A stretch of 64,000 nucleotides of DNA from Eretmocerus hayati. Lineage: Eukaryota; Arthropoda; Insecta; Hymenoptera; Aphelinidae. The position numbers were made by a program, and so were the translations under genes. A model generated the notes under the pieces. The model searched no databases. It saw only the letters and a program-made list of their open reading frames with translations, and was not told the DNA's origin. Where the stretch lies: assembly GCA_029851415.1 (NCBI GenBank), contig CM056742.1, forward strand, positions 81,272,748-81,336,747. The letters run 5' to 3'. Shown here piece after piece: positions 28,594 through 39,316 of the stretch (the stretch's first letter is position 1; each line of letters opens with the position of its first letter).

Positions 28594-29728
28594 TCGACAC
28601 ATAATATACTATTTCTATTACACACCTATCTTCAACCATTTTCAAAAGCTCAGGTGGCGATTTCTCGGGCGATTTTGTCTCACATTAGTGTGTGTTCCCA
28701 TCAATTTCTCTAACCATCCGAATCACACTTGCGGTCGGCAGTACGGATTACGACCTGCTTCAAGAGCACCGTGCGATCTATGATGAGTGTGGGTTGAACA
28801 TTTAGTTCGAGTCTATTATTGAAATGAGGCTCGTTGGGCTAGACCGTTTAAATGACGAGTAGATGGAAGAGAGAGGGTGAGGAGATAGAGAGAGAGAGAA
28901 AAACATGTAATAGGAGTTAGTATTTGACCAACTTAACAATCTATTGCATCGTTCTCCTTGAACTTGACAATCACTCATTTTGTTCCAAACCCACAACCAA
29001 CAAAACGGATGATTCTTGCTTAATTTTATCCAGACGCTATAAATTATTCAATTCAGTACTGCATGGAGACTTTTTTTCATTAAATGTTGAAAGTATCTCC
29101 TGGGGAATCGACCTCATGCTTCGATAGGCCGAGAGTTGCTTTTTGTGGCGAATGGATCAACCGATTAATCCGCGCGTTATAAGACTTTGCGAAGCTCGAT
29201 GGTTGCATGGGAGGTTATTTAGACAACGTTTGAGGTCCGAGCAGACCCAATGCATCGGAGAAAACGCGTGAAATAGCCTCTCTCTAAGCATTTTTTTTTT
29301 GACCTCGAAGTCCCCCTCGCCACTGAGATTTCTAAAAATGAACCTCGGCCTGTCGGGCCGGATTTCCCCCCATCCCCTTGCACCAAATGTTCTCTCTCTC
29401 ATCCAATCCTCCTATAGTTCTCTCTCTCTATCTACCCTCTTAGTTCTCTCCTACCCCTGTGTATGGTTTTCTCCCTTTCCTCATCAGATATACATAGGCA
29501 GGGCCTGGCAGGGCTGGCAGGAGCTCAGGATGTGCCTGCAGTTCCACTCGCCCAAGTGAGAGCAGAGATGAGAGGGGAGAGTCAGTCATTCTTATATTCG
29601 TTCACCAGCTATTGGAGATAGGAGTAAAACTGCGTTTTCATCCCGAGTCACGGAAAACCGCAATTGCGCAACGAGGCACCTATGATGTTTTATAGCCACA
29701 GTGACTATAAAACTTAGCACCGAGCTTG
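28594..29728. other. Non-coding stretch
   Basis: No gene recognised. It holds a GA-rich run (28868-28902) and CT-rich sequence (29393-29450), but no ORF with coding character. Confidence 0.45.
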
Positions 29729-29793
29729 TCAGGTATGTCAAGTCCAAAAAGAGAACTAGATCCTAAGTTCTCTCTTAGGAATTGACATACCTG
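29729..29793. repeat. Short inverted repeat
   Basis: GTCAGGTATGTCAA at about 29729-29742 is repeated exactly in reverse as TTGACATACCTGAC at about 29780-29793, with a second inner pairing around AGAGAACT...AGTTCTCT. It looks like a small hairpin element. GTCAGGTATG also occurs at the start of the 33-35 kb foldback. Confidence 0.65.
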
Positions 29794-29987
29794 ACAGCTT
29801 TGAATCCGAGATACCTATGTTTTGACACGGATTTCTTCGGATTGGGCCCGGTCCGTAAAAATTTGTTTCAAGCCGTGTTTCATAAATATCTCGAATTCGA
29901 CCTACTATCCGAAAATCCTGATCCATCATATGTCCCATCCTCACAAGGAAAGCCATCTACTTTCGATTTTCGATTGAAGGTGGCGGG

Positions 29988-30055
29988 CCTGACTTTGGCG
30001 CCAGCACCGGGTATTTCCAGTTTGCGAAATACCCGGTGGTGGCGTCAAAGTCAGG
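29988..30055. repeat. 30-bp-arm GC-rich hairpin
   Basis: The left arm 29988-30017 and right arm 30026-30055 pair at 28 of 30 positions around an 8-nt loop. Both carry ACCGGGTATTTC and CTGACTTTG or their complements. The length suits a miRNA-like precursor, but also a MITE remnant; neighbouring hairpins of the MITE kind favour the latter. Confidence 0.8.
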
Positions 30056-30117
30056 GGTTACCTCGAATCGAACGGCTTCTGATGCAATCTCATACCTTAC
30101 GTCGGTAAGGTAGACAT

Positions 30118-30790
30118 TTAGCAACGCTTCGATCCACCGGTTCTATTAAGGTTGAGGTCCAGTACGAGTGTCTCAAGTGACCCCACAATGTTTCGCCGCA
30201 ACCTCGTGGGAACCGATGGCGCTGCTGCTGGGTTTAGTTCATTAATCATTTTCTCAAAATCACCAAAAAATTCTTCACAGTTCTCATAGTCTTTCAAACG
30301 TAATTTTTCTATTCGATTTCTTAAGACAATTTGGAGCGCCGTTGATTTGGTCGAATATAGTTCATCAAATTTTTCTATAATATCGTAGGCGGTTCCAAAT
30401 TCACTCACAAACTTCAATTGTTTATTATTCATCCCACTGTAAATGGAATTCACTGCCTTGAGATCTTGATCATCCCAATCTGCTGCATCAGTACTCCTTT
30501 TTTGCTCTCGTAATCACTTTGTGGCACTTCTTCAGTTTCAAGAGCATTTCAATTCTTTTTTTCCAACTACTGTAGTCTTTTCCGTCAAGAACTGGCACTG
30601 TAAAATCTCCTGCCATTCCTTCTGTATTTTCACTGGGAGCTTCTTCACTCAATTCTTCAACTTTTTCACTTTCTTGGAACTCGGTTTCACTTGTTAACGA
30701 TTCTTCACTTTTTTCTGAACCTTGCGGCGTATCTTCAATCTCTTCACCAATGCCGCTTCTCATCAAATGATCAGTGGAACTTTTCCACAT
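30118..30790 (-). pseudogene. gag: Broken Ty1/Copia gag
   Basis: The first piece (30790-30488) has an acidic N-terminus followed by VPVLDGKDYSSWKKRIEMLL, the DUF4219/UBN2-type start of Copia Gag. The second piece (30453-30118, another frame) continues with AVNSIYSGMNN-like sequence and FEKMINELN, the rest of the UBN2 capsid region. A frameshift near 30480 separates them. After about 30235 the sequence no longer resembles Copia Gag, and pol is absent, so the element is truncated there. Its own LTR and primer site lie directly upstream at 30806-31266. Confidence 0.8.
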
Positions 30791-30805
30791 TTATAACCTC
30801 AGCAA

Positions 30806-30814
30806 CTGCTACCA
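30806..30814 (-). promoter_or_regulatory. Copia primer-binding site (tRNA-iMet type)
   Basis: The minus strand reads TGGTAGCAG directly after the LTR end. This is the sequence used by many Copia elements to bind the initiator tRNA-Met. Confidence 0.7.
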
Positions 30815-31266
30815 TGTTGGGAAAAGAGGTATTTTTCCTTGGATCGTTGTGGACTTCAATTTCATTAACACTTGTTTCACTAAATAATATTTATTCAATA
30901 CTTGCTCTAAAGTCCACGCTCCCTTATACATCTTTCTCTTACAACGTTCTTATCCGATCTGCCGCACTTGGCGCAGCGCTTCTCCTTCGCACATATTCAT
31001 ATTCATCCTCTCGTGGCGCCGTCACCAAAGTCGGTATAGCAGTTTCCTTAAACTACTACCTAATAGCTTCTGCTAATGTCAGTGTCACAGCTGAATGTAC
31101 ACATATCTCAACACTTTGGAGCACATTATTTCATTCCTAAGTCTTTGCCGTGCTGCGAGCTGCGGCTTCTAGTTACATGGACTCGACGAGTCGCCCTCAA
31201 ATCACTCGCTAATATAAGGGTGCTGGCGTAGAAACTTTTACGCGCAGATTTCATCTACTCCCATCA
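30815..31266 (-). mobile_element. 5' LTR of the Copia fragment
   Basis: Starts TGTTGGGA and ends TCCCATCA on the plus strand, an inverted terminal pair with one mismatch, and touches the primer site. AATAAA occurs on the minus strand near 30888-30894. About 452 bp. Only one LTR is present, since the element is cut off in gag. Confidence 0.65.
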
Positions 31267-32156
31267 TATCCTAATGAAATAATTGTTTGCGCCGAGGTAA
31301 ACTGACTTCTAGTGGGGTAACATGGTATACATATATGGGGGCCTGACACAAGATGGGCCTTACACGGCTAATTTTCCGTTGAGACTTTGAGCTCTCTAAT
31401 TTTTGGCTATAAATGTGTACGCAGCACTCGGAAATTCGATTCAGGACCTTTTCTCGCGATGGGGCCCGTATATTTGACTCATATTTTCGACTCAAATTAA
31501 GCTACAATTCTGGCTGTTACAATTAATGAGTTTCACATGAATAATTACTATTTACGAATTGAATATCGAGATATTGGGTAGAATATACGGAAAAATTGAA
31601 GGGTCAGTCATGTTTTACTCAAATCACACATTTAGATTCGATCCAAGAACGTTTTAGTGATTGTGTCAAAATAATGACGTTGGTTTACGTTATATCGTCC
31701 AATCTCACTCTATCATCGAGTTATCACATTGACTCGATCGATCGAGTGACCAAAAACCACTCGAACAAGGATGATTTTCCTCAATTTTCACTCGAAGGCG
31801 AGTCATTTGGTAAGCGACTCGAGCTTCGAGTGATGAAAACCACTCGAATACTTCTAGAGGAAATAATTTTGGTTTTAATCAAGAAATTCGATCCGAGAGA
31901 TAAAATCAAAAGAGTTTGGCTCTTTGATGAACTTTTTTGCTCGCCGAGTTGTACGCTACGCACAAGGGCTCCGATGTCTAAGACGGCGCGGACATCGTAC
32001 ATTACGCCAGAACAATACGAAAGAAGGGAACAGTTCAACTTCCGCGCGCGGGAAAAAATTTTCGAATTTTTAGCTACGAGAAAGAGACAAATGCGTCGCG
32101 AATGAAAATATCTGGTATATATGGGGGTCGACTGTAGTGTTTGCATTGACAATTAC
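31267..32156. other. Unresolved stretch with an open frame of 169 codons
   Basis: On the plus strand 31596-32105 is open; its last 45 residues are Arg/Glu-rich and protein-like, but nothing is recognised. The first half contains repeated CCACTCGAA-type motifs (31740-31850), so part of the frame is repeat-derived. Confidence 0.25.
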
Positions 32157-32466
32157 CTCCGTATTCAAATATCCGTATAGCTACGGACTCGAAGATGGCA
32201 CCTTTTAGCAGCGGCTCCATCTCACGCGGAGAAGAGGAGACACGGGTGTCCTTGGGCCAATCGATGTTGCAGTAGATACCCATCTCAATCGCGCTGGTGA
32301 TTGCGCTCTCGTCCTGATAGTTGCGCCCGAGGAAGCTCACGAAGCTGATCTCCAAACTGCCCAAATATTCTTGCTGGTTCTCATCCTTGAGCACACGTCG
32401 AAATAGTACACTTTTTTCGGCGCCCATACCAAGGCACGGGTTGCTGTGTTTAGCGGAAAGCTCCAT
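32157..32466 (-). CDS. Possible first coding exon of a host gene
   Basis: From an ATG at 32466 on the minus strand, 103 codons run to a splice donor ACGGAG|GTAATT (32157/32156). Codon use is balanced and GC-richer than the surroundings. The product has ordinary globular character, for example SLEISFVSFLGRNYQDESAI. The upstream 300 bp (32500-32800) is GC-rich, like a promoter/5' UTR. I could not find the next exon to the left and do not recognise the family. A truncated transposon gene is the alternative. Confidence 0.45.
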
Positions 32467-32884
32467 CACAGATACAAATGTCAAACGTGGTCGGAATCGA
32501 GAGGCTCAGGTTCGTCGCGGGGGACTTGCCGTTACTGATGCTCTCTGCGTGTGGGCCCGATATCGCAGCACCCCTGCGAACTTTTGCACGGGCCCCGCCG
32601 CGCCACCACCGCCGCCGCTCTCTCTTTGCATCAGAGCGAGCTTTCCCGCGATAAGGGCGTGGCCACGGAAGAGGCAATGTGGAAATCTTGCTGCCAGCTT
32701 CGGACGGCAAGGGAGGAAATTTTTTTTTCCGCTCCCGCTGCACTCTGCCTCTATCTCTTCCTCTCTTTCTCTCTACTGCTCCCCCAGAGCCTGCCTATGC
32801 ATCCCTTATCCCGTCATCTCTCAGCTCTCGCTCGTATGCACGCATGTATTTAATCTCTGGATTTTTTGTGATATTGTTCTATGA

Positions 32885-33040
32885 TTATAACGTAGCCGCA
32901 ATATTTCGGCAATCTGAATTGGTAATATATTGGCGGAGTATTGCTACTTGCAATTGCCAATATTCTGTAAACATTCGGCCAAAGATCATGCTGCGCTACT
33001 CTGCCAATATTTCAGCCAATATATTGCAAATTTTCGGAAG
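32885..33040. repeat. Left part of a host repeat interrupted by the foldback
   Basis: 32889-32958 (TAGCCGCAATATTTCGGCAA...) matches, reversed, 45985-46052, where the same sequence continues without a foldback. The last 80 bp before 33041 are not in that other copy. Confidence 0.6.
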
Positions 33041-35100
33041 AAAGGGACTAGGCGGTTAAGCATGGTGAAGTGGACCTTGTCAGGTATGTCCCGGAAAGTA
33101 TTTTTCTCCACTTTCTAACCCCAAATTATGACGAAAGCAAAGGTTTGTAGGTCCCAAAGTGACCCCTGTTTTTTACGGCACCCTAGGATTCCTCTAAAAA
33201 ACCCTCGAAATCGATGTTCCTTCTATCAAATCGCATTCTGATGCATTTCAACGTATCAATATGAAATTTTTTCGACATATTCTTGGAACTCCATTAAAAA
33301 GAAGAGAGATATTTGCATACTGACAACTTTGGATTTAGGCCCCGCAAAAAATTCTTGAATATTGAAAAACGATTTTTTTCATAGACGTTGGGGATTAGCA
33401 CGGAATTTGAACATTCCACCGTGTTTGTCAGGTTATTTCACATCAAAAACTGCTTAGGAACATATAACTTTAGGTGGTGGAACATGGTGAAAAATGCAAA
33501 AAACCATTATCAAAGCAAATTTTGAGTCAGTAATTTGCATCTTCTGCGCATGCGCGTCCTCCTACATCTCTGAAAGTATTCTTAATCGACAGCTGATGCA
33601 ATTTCCTTCAAAATGACCCCTTGAGGAGGTCGATTTGATGCAGTAAAACCTGAGATCTAGCTGGTCCAAGAAATAAAGAAATCCAAGGTATAAAATCCGT
33701 GAAGCCGTGGCTCCTCCAATGGGTCAGAAAAGTGCGAATTTTGAGTCGGATTGTTTCAAAGATGTGAACATGTGTTTTCGATGTAATTTTTGACGTAGAA
33801 ACCGAATCCGTGGTCAGTTTTGTTCCAAACCTTCAAGATTTTTGATGATTTCCAAAAAACCGACCGGAGGGTGTACGGCCATTTCCAGCCTTTTTCTACA
33901 CATTTGAGATGTATGTTGGGTGTAGGCAAAGGTTTGGACTTGTCGCGTAAAAGATGCAAGTATGTTTTTCTTTGTATTTTGACCAGCTGAAGACGATAGC
34001 GATGGTTTTGAGGCTTGGGAATGAGTTGGGAGTCAGATTTGGACTGATGGAGCTATATTTTGTTTTATGATCTTATCAGAGAGAACTGCATCATGCACCT
34101 CATATCTCTCTCTCGAGTTATTCCTGTGCCTCAAAACCATCAACATCGTCTTCAGCTGGTCAAAATACAAAGGAAAACGTACTTGCATCCTCTAGTATCA
34201 AGTTCAAACTTTTGCCTATACTCAACATACATCTCAAATGTGTAGAAAAAGGCTGGAAATGGCCGTACACCCTCCGGTCGGTTTTTTGGAAATCATCAGA
34301 AATCTTGAAGGTTTGGAACAAAACTGACGACGGATTCGGTTTCTACGTCAAAATTTACATCAAAAACACATGTTTACATCCTTGAAACAGTCCGACTCAA
34401 AATTCGCACTTTTCTGACCCATTGGAGGAACCACGGGTTCACGGATTTGATACCTTGGATTTCTTCATTTCTTGGACCAGTTAGATCTCAGGTTTTACTG
34501 CATTAAATCGACCTCCTCAAGGGGTCATTTTGAAGGAAATTGCATCAGCTATCGATTAAGAATACTTTCAGAGTTGTAGGAGGACGCGCATGCGCAGAAG
34601 ATGCAAATTACTGACTCAAAATTTGCTTTGAAAATGGTTTTCTGCATTTTTGACCATGTTCCACCACCTAAAGTTATATGTTTCTAAGCAGTTTTCGATG
34701 TAAAATAACCTGACAAACACGGTGGAATGTTCAAATTCCGTGCTAATCCCCAACCTCTATGAGAAAAATCGTTTTTCAATATTCAAGAATTTTTTGCGGG
34801 GCCTAAATCCAAAGTTGTCAGTATGCAAATATCTTTCTTCTATTTAATGGAGTTCAAAGAATATGTCAAAAAATTTTCAGATTGATTCGTTGAAATGCAT
34901 CAGAATGCGATTTGATAGAAGGAACATCGATTTCGAGGGTTTTTTAGAGGATTCCTAGGGTGCCGTAGAAAACAGGGGTCACTTTGGGACCTACAAACCT
35001 TTGCTTTTGTCATAATTTGGGGTTAGAAAGTGGGGAAAAATACTTTCCGGGCCATACCTGACGAGGTCCACTTCACCATGCTTAACCGCCTAGTCCCTTT
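33041..35100. mobile_element. 2.06-kb foldback element with about 1-kb arms
   Basis: The left arm (33041 to about 34016) and right arm (about 34128-35100) are inverted copies at roughly 95 percent identity by eye. They begin AAGGGACTAGGCGGTTAAGC and end with its complement. The centre of about 110 bp is unique. No transposase-like ORF is present, so the element is non-autonomous. The only long frames are shadows of the repeat. Confidence 0.92.
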
Positions 35101-35465
35101 GTTCTTTTTTAGAATTTTGCAATGTATTGCGAATTTATCGTACATACATCGTGAGTTCAAAAAAATTCAAATTGGGATGTAGAAGAAGACGATTCGGATC
35201 GAATCTTACAATTTATTCCAGACTTGCTCTTTACATACGCACCGTCATTAGAATATTTCACGATGGAAAACAAGGTCAAGAGGATGGTTTGCCGTAAGAC
35301 TCATTCTACTAATTGTTGATTTGTCCCTTACTTTTGAGTATTCGATCGAAAAGTATAAGAGACGTCGAACAGTCATGGGAAAACAATAATTTAGCATTAT
35401 TTGAGCTCTGAAAGAATTCTTGGAAATAATAAATAGTGCACCACTCGCCGCATCGAATAGTATAT
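35101..35465. repeat. Right part of the host repeat, inverted copy at 45.6-46.0 kb
   Basis: 35108-35450 is the reverse complement of about 45640-45985 with modest divergence. Shared marks are the run near GTACGATAAATTCGC, GAAGGTCAAGAGG and CATGGGAAAACAATAATTTAGC. It is non-coding. Its small minus-strand frame (35493-35248) is not open in the second copy. Confidence 0.75.
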
Positions 35466-35573
35466 TACGAAACGACTTCAATTCTTTACGCACTGCCGGA
35501 AATTTTTACACACGAGTGTTACTCGAGTGTGTAAAGTTTCCGACAGTGCGTAAAGCATCGAAGTCGTTTCGTA
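35466..35573. repeat. Palindromic GTGCGTAAA element
   Basis: TACGAAACGACTT at 35466 is mirrored by AAGTCGTTTCGTA ending at 35573. The arms of about 50 bp contain TTTACGCACTG and its complement. One of the GTGCGTAAA/GTGCGCAAA family. Confidence 0.8.
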
Positions 35574-35589
35574 CGATATTTTTTGCAAT

Positions 35590-35873
35590 CATGTGCGTAA
35601 AGTTAGCGCGTAAAGACCATTTTTCCGGTGCGTAAGGAAAAACTTCACGCACATCGAATTGCGAAATAGTACATTTCGATACAAGGGCGTAAAACATTTT
35701 ATTCGCGTCCGAGTGATGGGTTTCCGGCCCAAGCCGCAGGCGAGGGTCGGAATCATCACGAGGATGCGAATCATAGGTTTTTTGCCCGTTTATCTAACTA
35801 TACTTTTCGATAAACTGTGAGTGAAAGTCGACAAACTGTGCGCAGAGTGCACTTTCACGTACAGTGTATCGAA
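35590..35873. mobile_element. MITE with TTCGATAC termini inside the BEL integrase region
   Basis: Begins near TTCGATACAAGGGCG (35675) and ends GTGTATCGAA (35873). Its inside includes TTTTCGATAAACTGTGAGTG and GTGCACTTTCACG. A related copy lies reversed at 60444-60565. It ends the homology of the BEL pol fragment to its right, so it probably inserted there. 35590-35670 adds more GTGCGTAAA motifs. Confidence 0.6.
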
Positions 35874-37563
35874 AAATAACTTTCCCTGCACTTTTCCCTC
35901 GAATAATCCAAAACATTTGTCGGCTAGTAGAAAGAGTCAGTTGAGTACCACCGTGCAACGTGATGTGATGAAAATATCGAATCAAGAGCTCCGTCAGAGT
36001 AGATTTTGTAGGTAAGATAACGGGAAATTTCTCATCGTCACATAGATCTGAATTTTTGATTCTGCTACCTAATCCCAACAAATCGTCCTTTAGCACGGGG
36101 TTCAAGGATTTCAAGGCATTTGCTTTAGGTAGAATTTTACCGTCTTGCAGCATTTTATATTCAAATGGAAAATAAGCTAACTGAGTAAGATAGCTCATGA
36201 CAAGTTTAGCGTGGCGAATTTCACTGCTGTCTATGAGCTGATCTGAACGAACAGGAAACTTGCTAATAACGCATGAGACTTTGTCTTTGAGAGACGTTCT
36301 ATTCACGATTCTTGAAATAAATCTCATAACATATACAGTGATTCTAATCAGTTTGGTGAAAGAAGAGTACCGTTTCATCAGATCCCAAATTTGTATCTTC
36401 GGAGTCTCTGAAATTATGGTATTCACAGATACTTGAATGTTTTCATTAGTCGACTTCTCTGGATTGGTGGAAAAATTCAAATCGACATAACCTGCTAGAC
36501 TCCAATCGCGATTGTGTTCTCGCAAGTCGGGGGGTCCCTCCCACCACAGACGATTCGAGACGAGTTCATTCCCCAAACACCCTCTAGAAGCAACATCTGC
36601 AGGGTTTTTCGACGATTTGATGTAGTGCCAAATGGCAGTGGGAATCAGAGTCTTAATTTCAGCACACCTATTGGCAACTGAAACCGGCCACTTAGAAGGG
36701 TGCTCATGAATCCAGTGCAATACTACTTTTGAATCGCAGTGCACATGAATCAACAAATTATCAAATTTGAGCTTTGATGCAAATCGATTGAGCAGCTGGG
36801 CGACTGTCAAAGCGCCGAATAGTTCCAATTTCGGAATCGAGGGGATTTTTATGGGTGCAACTTTTGATTTAGCACCCAACAAGGTGACTTTACAGTCATC
36901 ATCTAGAACTCGTAGGTATACAACCGCTGCATACGCTATCTTGGAAGCGTCGGAATAACCATGTAGCTCGTATTCTTGAGCGATTCTTGTTATACCCAAG
37001 TAACGTGGGATTTTCAAGTCGAAAAAGTGAGTCAAAGAAGAATACCATTGCTCAAATTTTTTGGTGAATTCATCCGGTAGTACCTGATCCCAAGGTACAT
37101 TTTTTATCCACAGCAGCTGCATGAAATTTTTACCGGCGATGATCACCGGAGTTATCCAGCCCAGTGGGTCAAAGATCCTAGCAATTTTGGAAAGTACAAT
37201 ACGCTTTGTCAGCGGAACCGTCAAAGGGTCAATTGACAATTGGAATTTGAAAATGTCATTACCGGGACACCAACTTATACCGAGAACGGAGAACAAAGAG
37301 TCCTCTTGCACGGGATCGTCCGCAGCTAATATGTTCCTTGGTGATGTATCGATGAGTTCGGGGGTGTTTGAGAGCCATTTTCTTAACTCAAACCCACCAG
37401 ATTTTAGGAGGTTAGTTGTATCCGATTGCTTAGTCAAAATTTCCTCAATTGAGAAGCCACCAGATACTATGTCATCCATGTAGCTCTCTTCATTGATTAC
37501 TTCAATAGCGCTCGGAAAATGTTCACTTTCATCTTTGACTAACTGTTTAAGGTAGTTGTACAC
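35874..37563 (-). pseudogene. pol: BEL/Pao pol, RT C-terminal part to integrase N-terminus
   Basis: About 560 codons open. It begins YLKQLVKDESEHFPSAIEVI, then SYMDDIVSG, the RT catalytic box. It continues with the BEL connection (FDPLGWITPVIIAGK), the RNase H-like part (GYSDASKIAYAAVVYLR, CDSKVVLHWI, NPADVASRGC) and the start of the integrase zinc domain (HHITLHGGTQLTL, RQMFWIIRG). There the BEL homology stops at a MITE, and the rest of the integrase is not seen further left. The upstream RT half is separated by about 1 kb of inserted DNA. The catalytic boxes that remain are well preserved. Confidence 0.88.
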
Positions 37564-37968
37564 GAACTACGTGAGTCAAAGAGACTTAACCTCACTTTTT
37601 TGCTCACATCAAAATATTCGAAATTATTATTATTGTTAATAACTGCACTTTTTCCATCAAACAATAAACAAAAACGGTCATCTAAGCCTTCCTGAACAGA
37701 ATCAGGCATGGTTTCCAAATTTATCTACCCTAGAATCGAAATCACGTGTCGCATGTTTTGCATTCTACGCTTTGTATAAACAATTACTAGAAAACGACGT
37801 GGTCCATCATCTCCAGACTTGGCCATATGATTCATTGATACATAAATTCGGATCTCTCACAGTCCTACCATTTTCTGTTGATCAGATTTTGCGCTGGACC
37901 CATTTTTGTGCCCTTTTTGGGTCCCGCTCCCATAAACGCAATGTTAAAAATGTGCAAAACTGGTCAAA
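37564..37968. mobile_element. Insertion splitting the BEL RT (left part)
   Basis: Between the RT parts ending near 38700 and starting at 37563 lies sequence without BEL homology. It is AT-rich, with no ORF I recognise. It was itself the target of the GC-rich retroposon at 37969-38562. Confidence 0.45.
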
Positions 37969-38562
37969 GGAATTTAGCTTTTATACCCCGGGTGCCTGGC
38001 TTTCACCTTCCCCCCGGCTTGCCCCCATAGGCGCGGGGCAGAGATACGCCCTGCCAGCGCGTCGGTTTGGAGGGTGGCCAACACCGAGCCAGGCTCGGTG
38101 ATGACACAGCCCTCCTCCCCGACTACCGAATTCTGGGCTCAGCCCCCAGCACAAGGCCGATGCCCGCCCCTCGGTGGGGGGCTTTGGGTTTCGTCTAGGC
38201 TTCCTGAGAGCCCAGGGAGTCCCTCGGGATGATGGATGAGTCTTTCGGGCTCGCATTGTTATCGCCCGAGGGCGATCCCAATTTGAGTCCCTAGACTCAC
38301 CCACTCCCGTGGTGCCGGATGGAGATGTGCGGTCTCCTCGCTCCGGCGGGCGATAACTGGGGCCGGGGGGTCGTCATACCCCAGAGATGAGGAGCCATGC
38401 CCCAACCCCCCTTGCGGTTTTCGGGAGAAGTCAAAGCGCCGAGCACCAGTCTCGGAGCCAGTCTTCTCCCTACCGGCTTCGGGCCTAAGCCCGGGTACGG
38501 TGTCCCAGTAAGTGGGGCCGTAGGGTCGTCACACCCCGGGACATATCGTCCCCCTTGCGGTC
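37969..38562. mobile_element. GC-rich retroposon with 15-bp target duplication
   Basis: A 594-bp GC-rich block flanked by the exact direct repeat GCAAAACTGGTCAAA (37954-37968 and 38563-38577). Such a long duplication fits a LINE- or SINE-type target-primed insertion. Two overlapping Pro/Gly/Arg-rich frames on the minus strand (38304-37981 and 38566-38297) are probably due to GC content. A CCCCGGGGTATAAAA-like end next to the left duplication could be the 3' end. The family is not identified. Confidence 0.75.
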
Positions 38563-38577
38563 GCAAAACTGGTCAAA

Positions 38578-39316
38578 TTGTGACGATCAATACTCGAAAA
38601 CGGGATGGTCAGCCGTTCTGGAATTTTGCACACGTACTCTTCGATATTAGAACTATCTCCCTGCAGAATCTCGAGAAATTCTGTTGATGAATGATTTTGG
38701 TGTACAACTACCTTAAGTGTCATAATGGCTAAAAAAGGACTACTCGTATAGCCAAATGTCAGTACGGTCAACAAAAGTTTCATTATTGCATCACTAGGGT
38801 GCTCTCGCCACAGAATAGTTTAGGGGTGTTGATCCTCTGGATGGACTCCAATTTGTAAAAACATTTGTTTTATATCCGCCACAAAAGCATGAGGATACTC
38901 ACGCCATCGGGTACATAAATCAACTAATTCAGGTAGCAAATTCGGACCTGAATAGAGATAGTCATTGAGCGAGTAACCCTTATCAGTGATCATTGAAGCA
39001 TTGAAAACTGTTCTCACTGGAGTTGTCGAGCTATTCTCTTTGATAACTCCGTGATGAGGTGAGAAATAGAATTGATCATCAGGGATACTGGTAGTGAATA
39101 TTGGGCGCACGAAACCTTGCGATGAGTTATCTCGCATTGATTTGACATACGCGTTCTTGAATTCAGGATTCTTTGCAAACTTCTTTTCCAGACTTAGAAA
39201 AACTCGAAGTGCTTTGGAGTAAGAATCTCCTAGAATACCTGACTCTGGAAAGTTGGGTTTCCGTGAAAGTTTGACGATATATTTGCCGGTTTCTGTGCGA
39301 CTCACATTATTATTTT
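38578..39316 (-). pseudogene. pol: BEL/Pao pol, RT N-terminal part
   Basis: The 39316-38820 piece has NVSRTETGKYIVKLSRK, typical of the region before BEL RT, then RTVFNASMITDKGYSLNDYL and AFVADIKQMFLQIGVHPEDQ, which carries the first RT Asp. A stop codon follows near 38820. In the next frame the RT goes on with TILWREHPSDAI and FGYTSSPFLAIMTLK (about 38810-38700), after which homology is lost. It is thus a broken reading frame within RT. The catalytic Asp of the first box is kept. Confidence 0.82.

Noticed and set aside
32321..32884. 187-codon plus-strand frame
   Set aside because: Antisense to the possible exon at 32157-32466 and to GC-rich sequence; no motif.
37981..38566. Pro/Gly/Arg-rich minus-strand frames as genes
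   Set aside because: GC-driven open frames inside a short retroposon, overlapping each other and without any domain.
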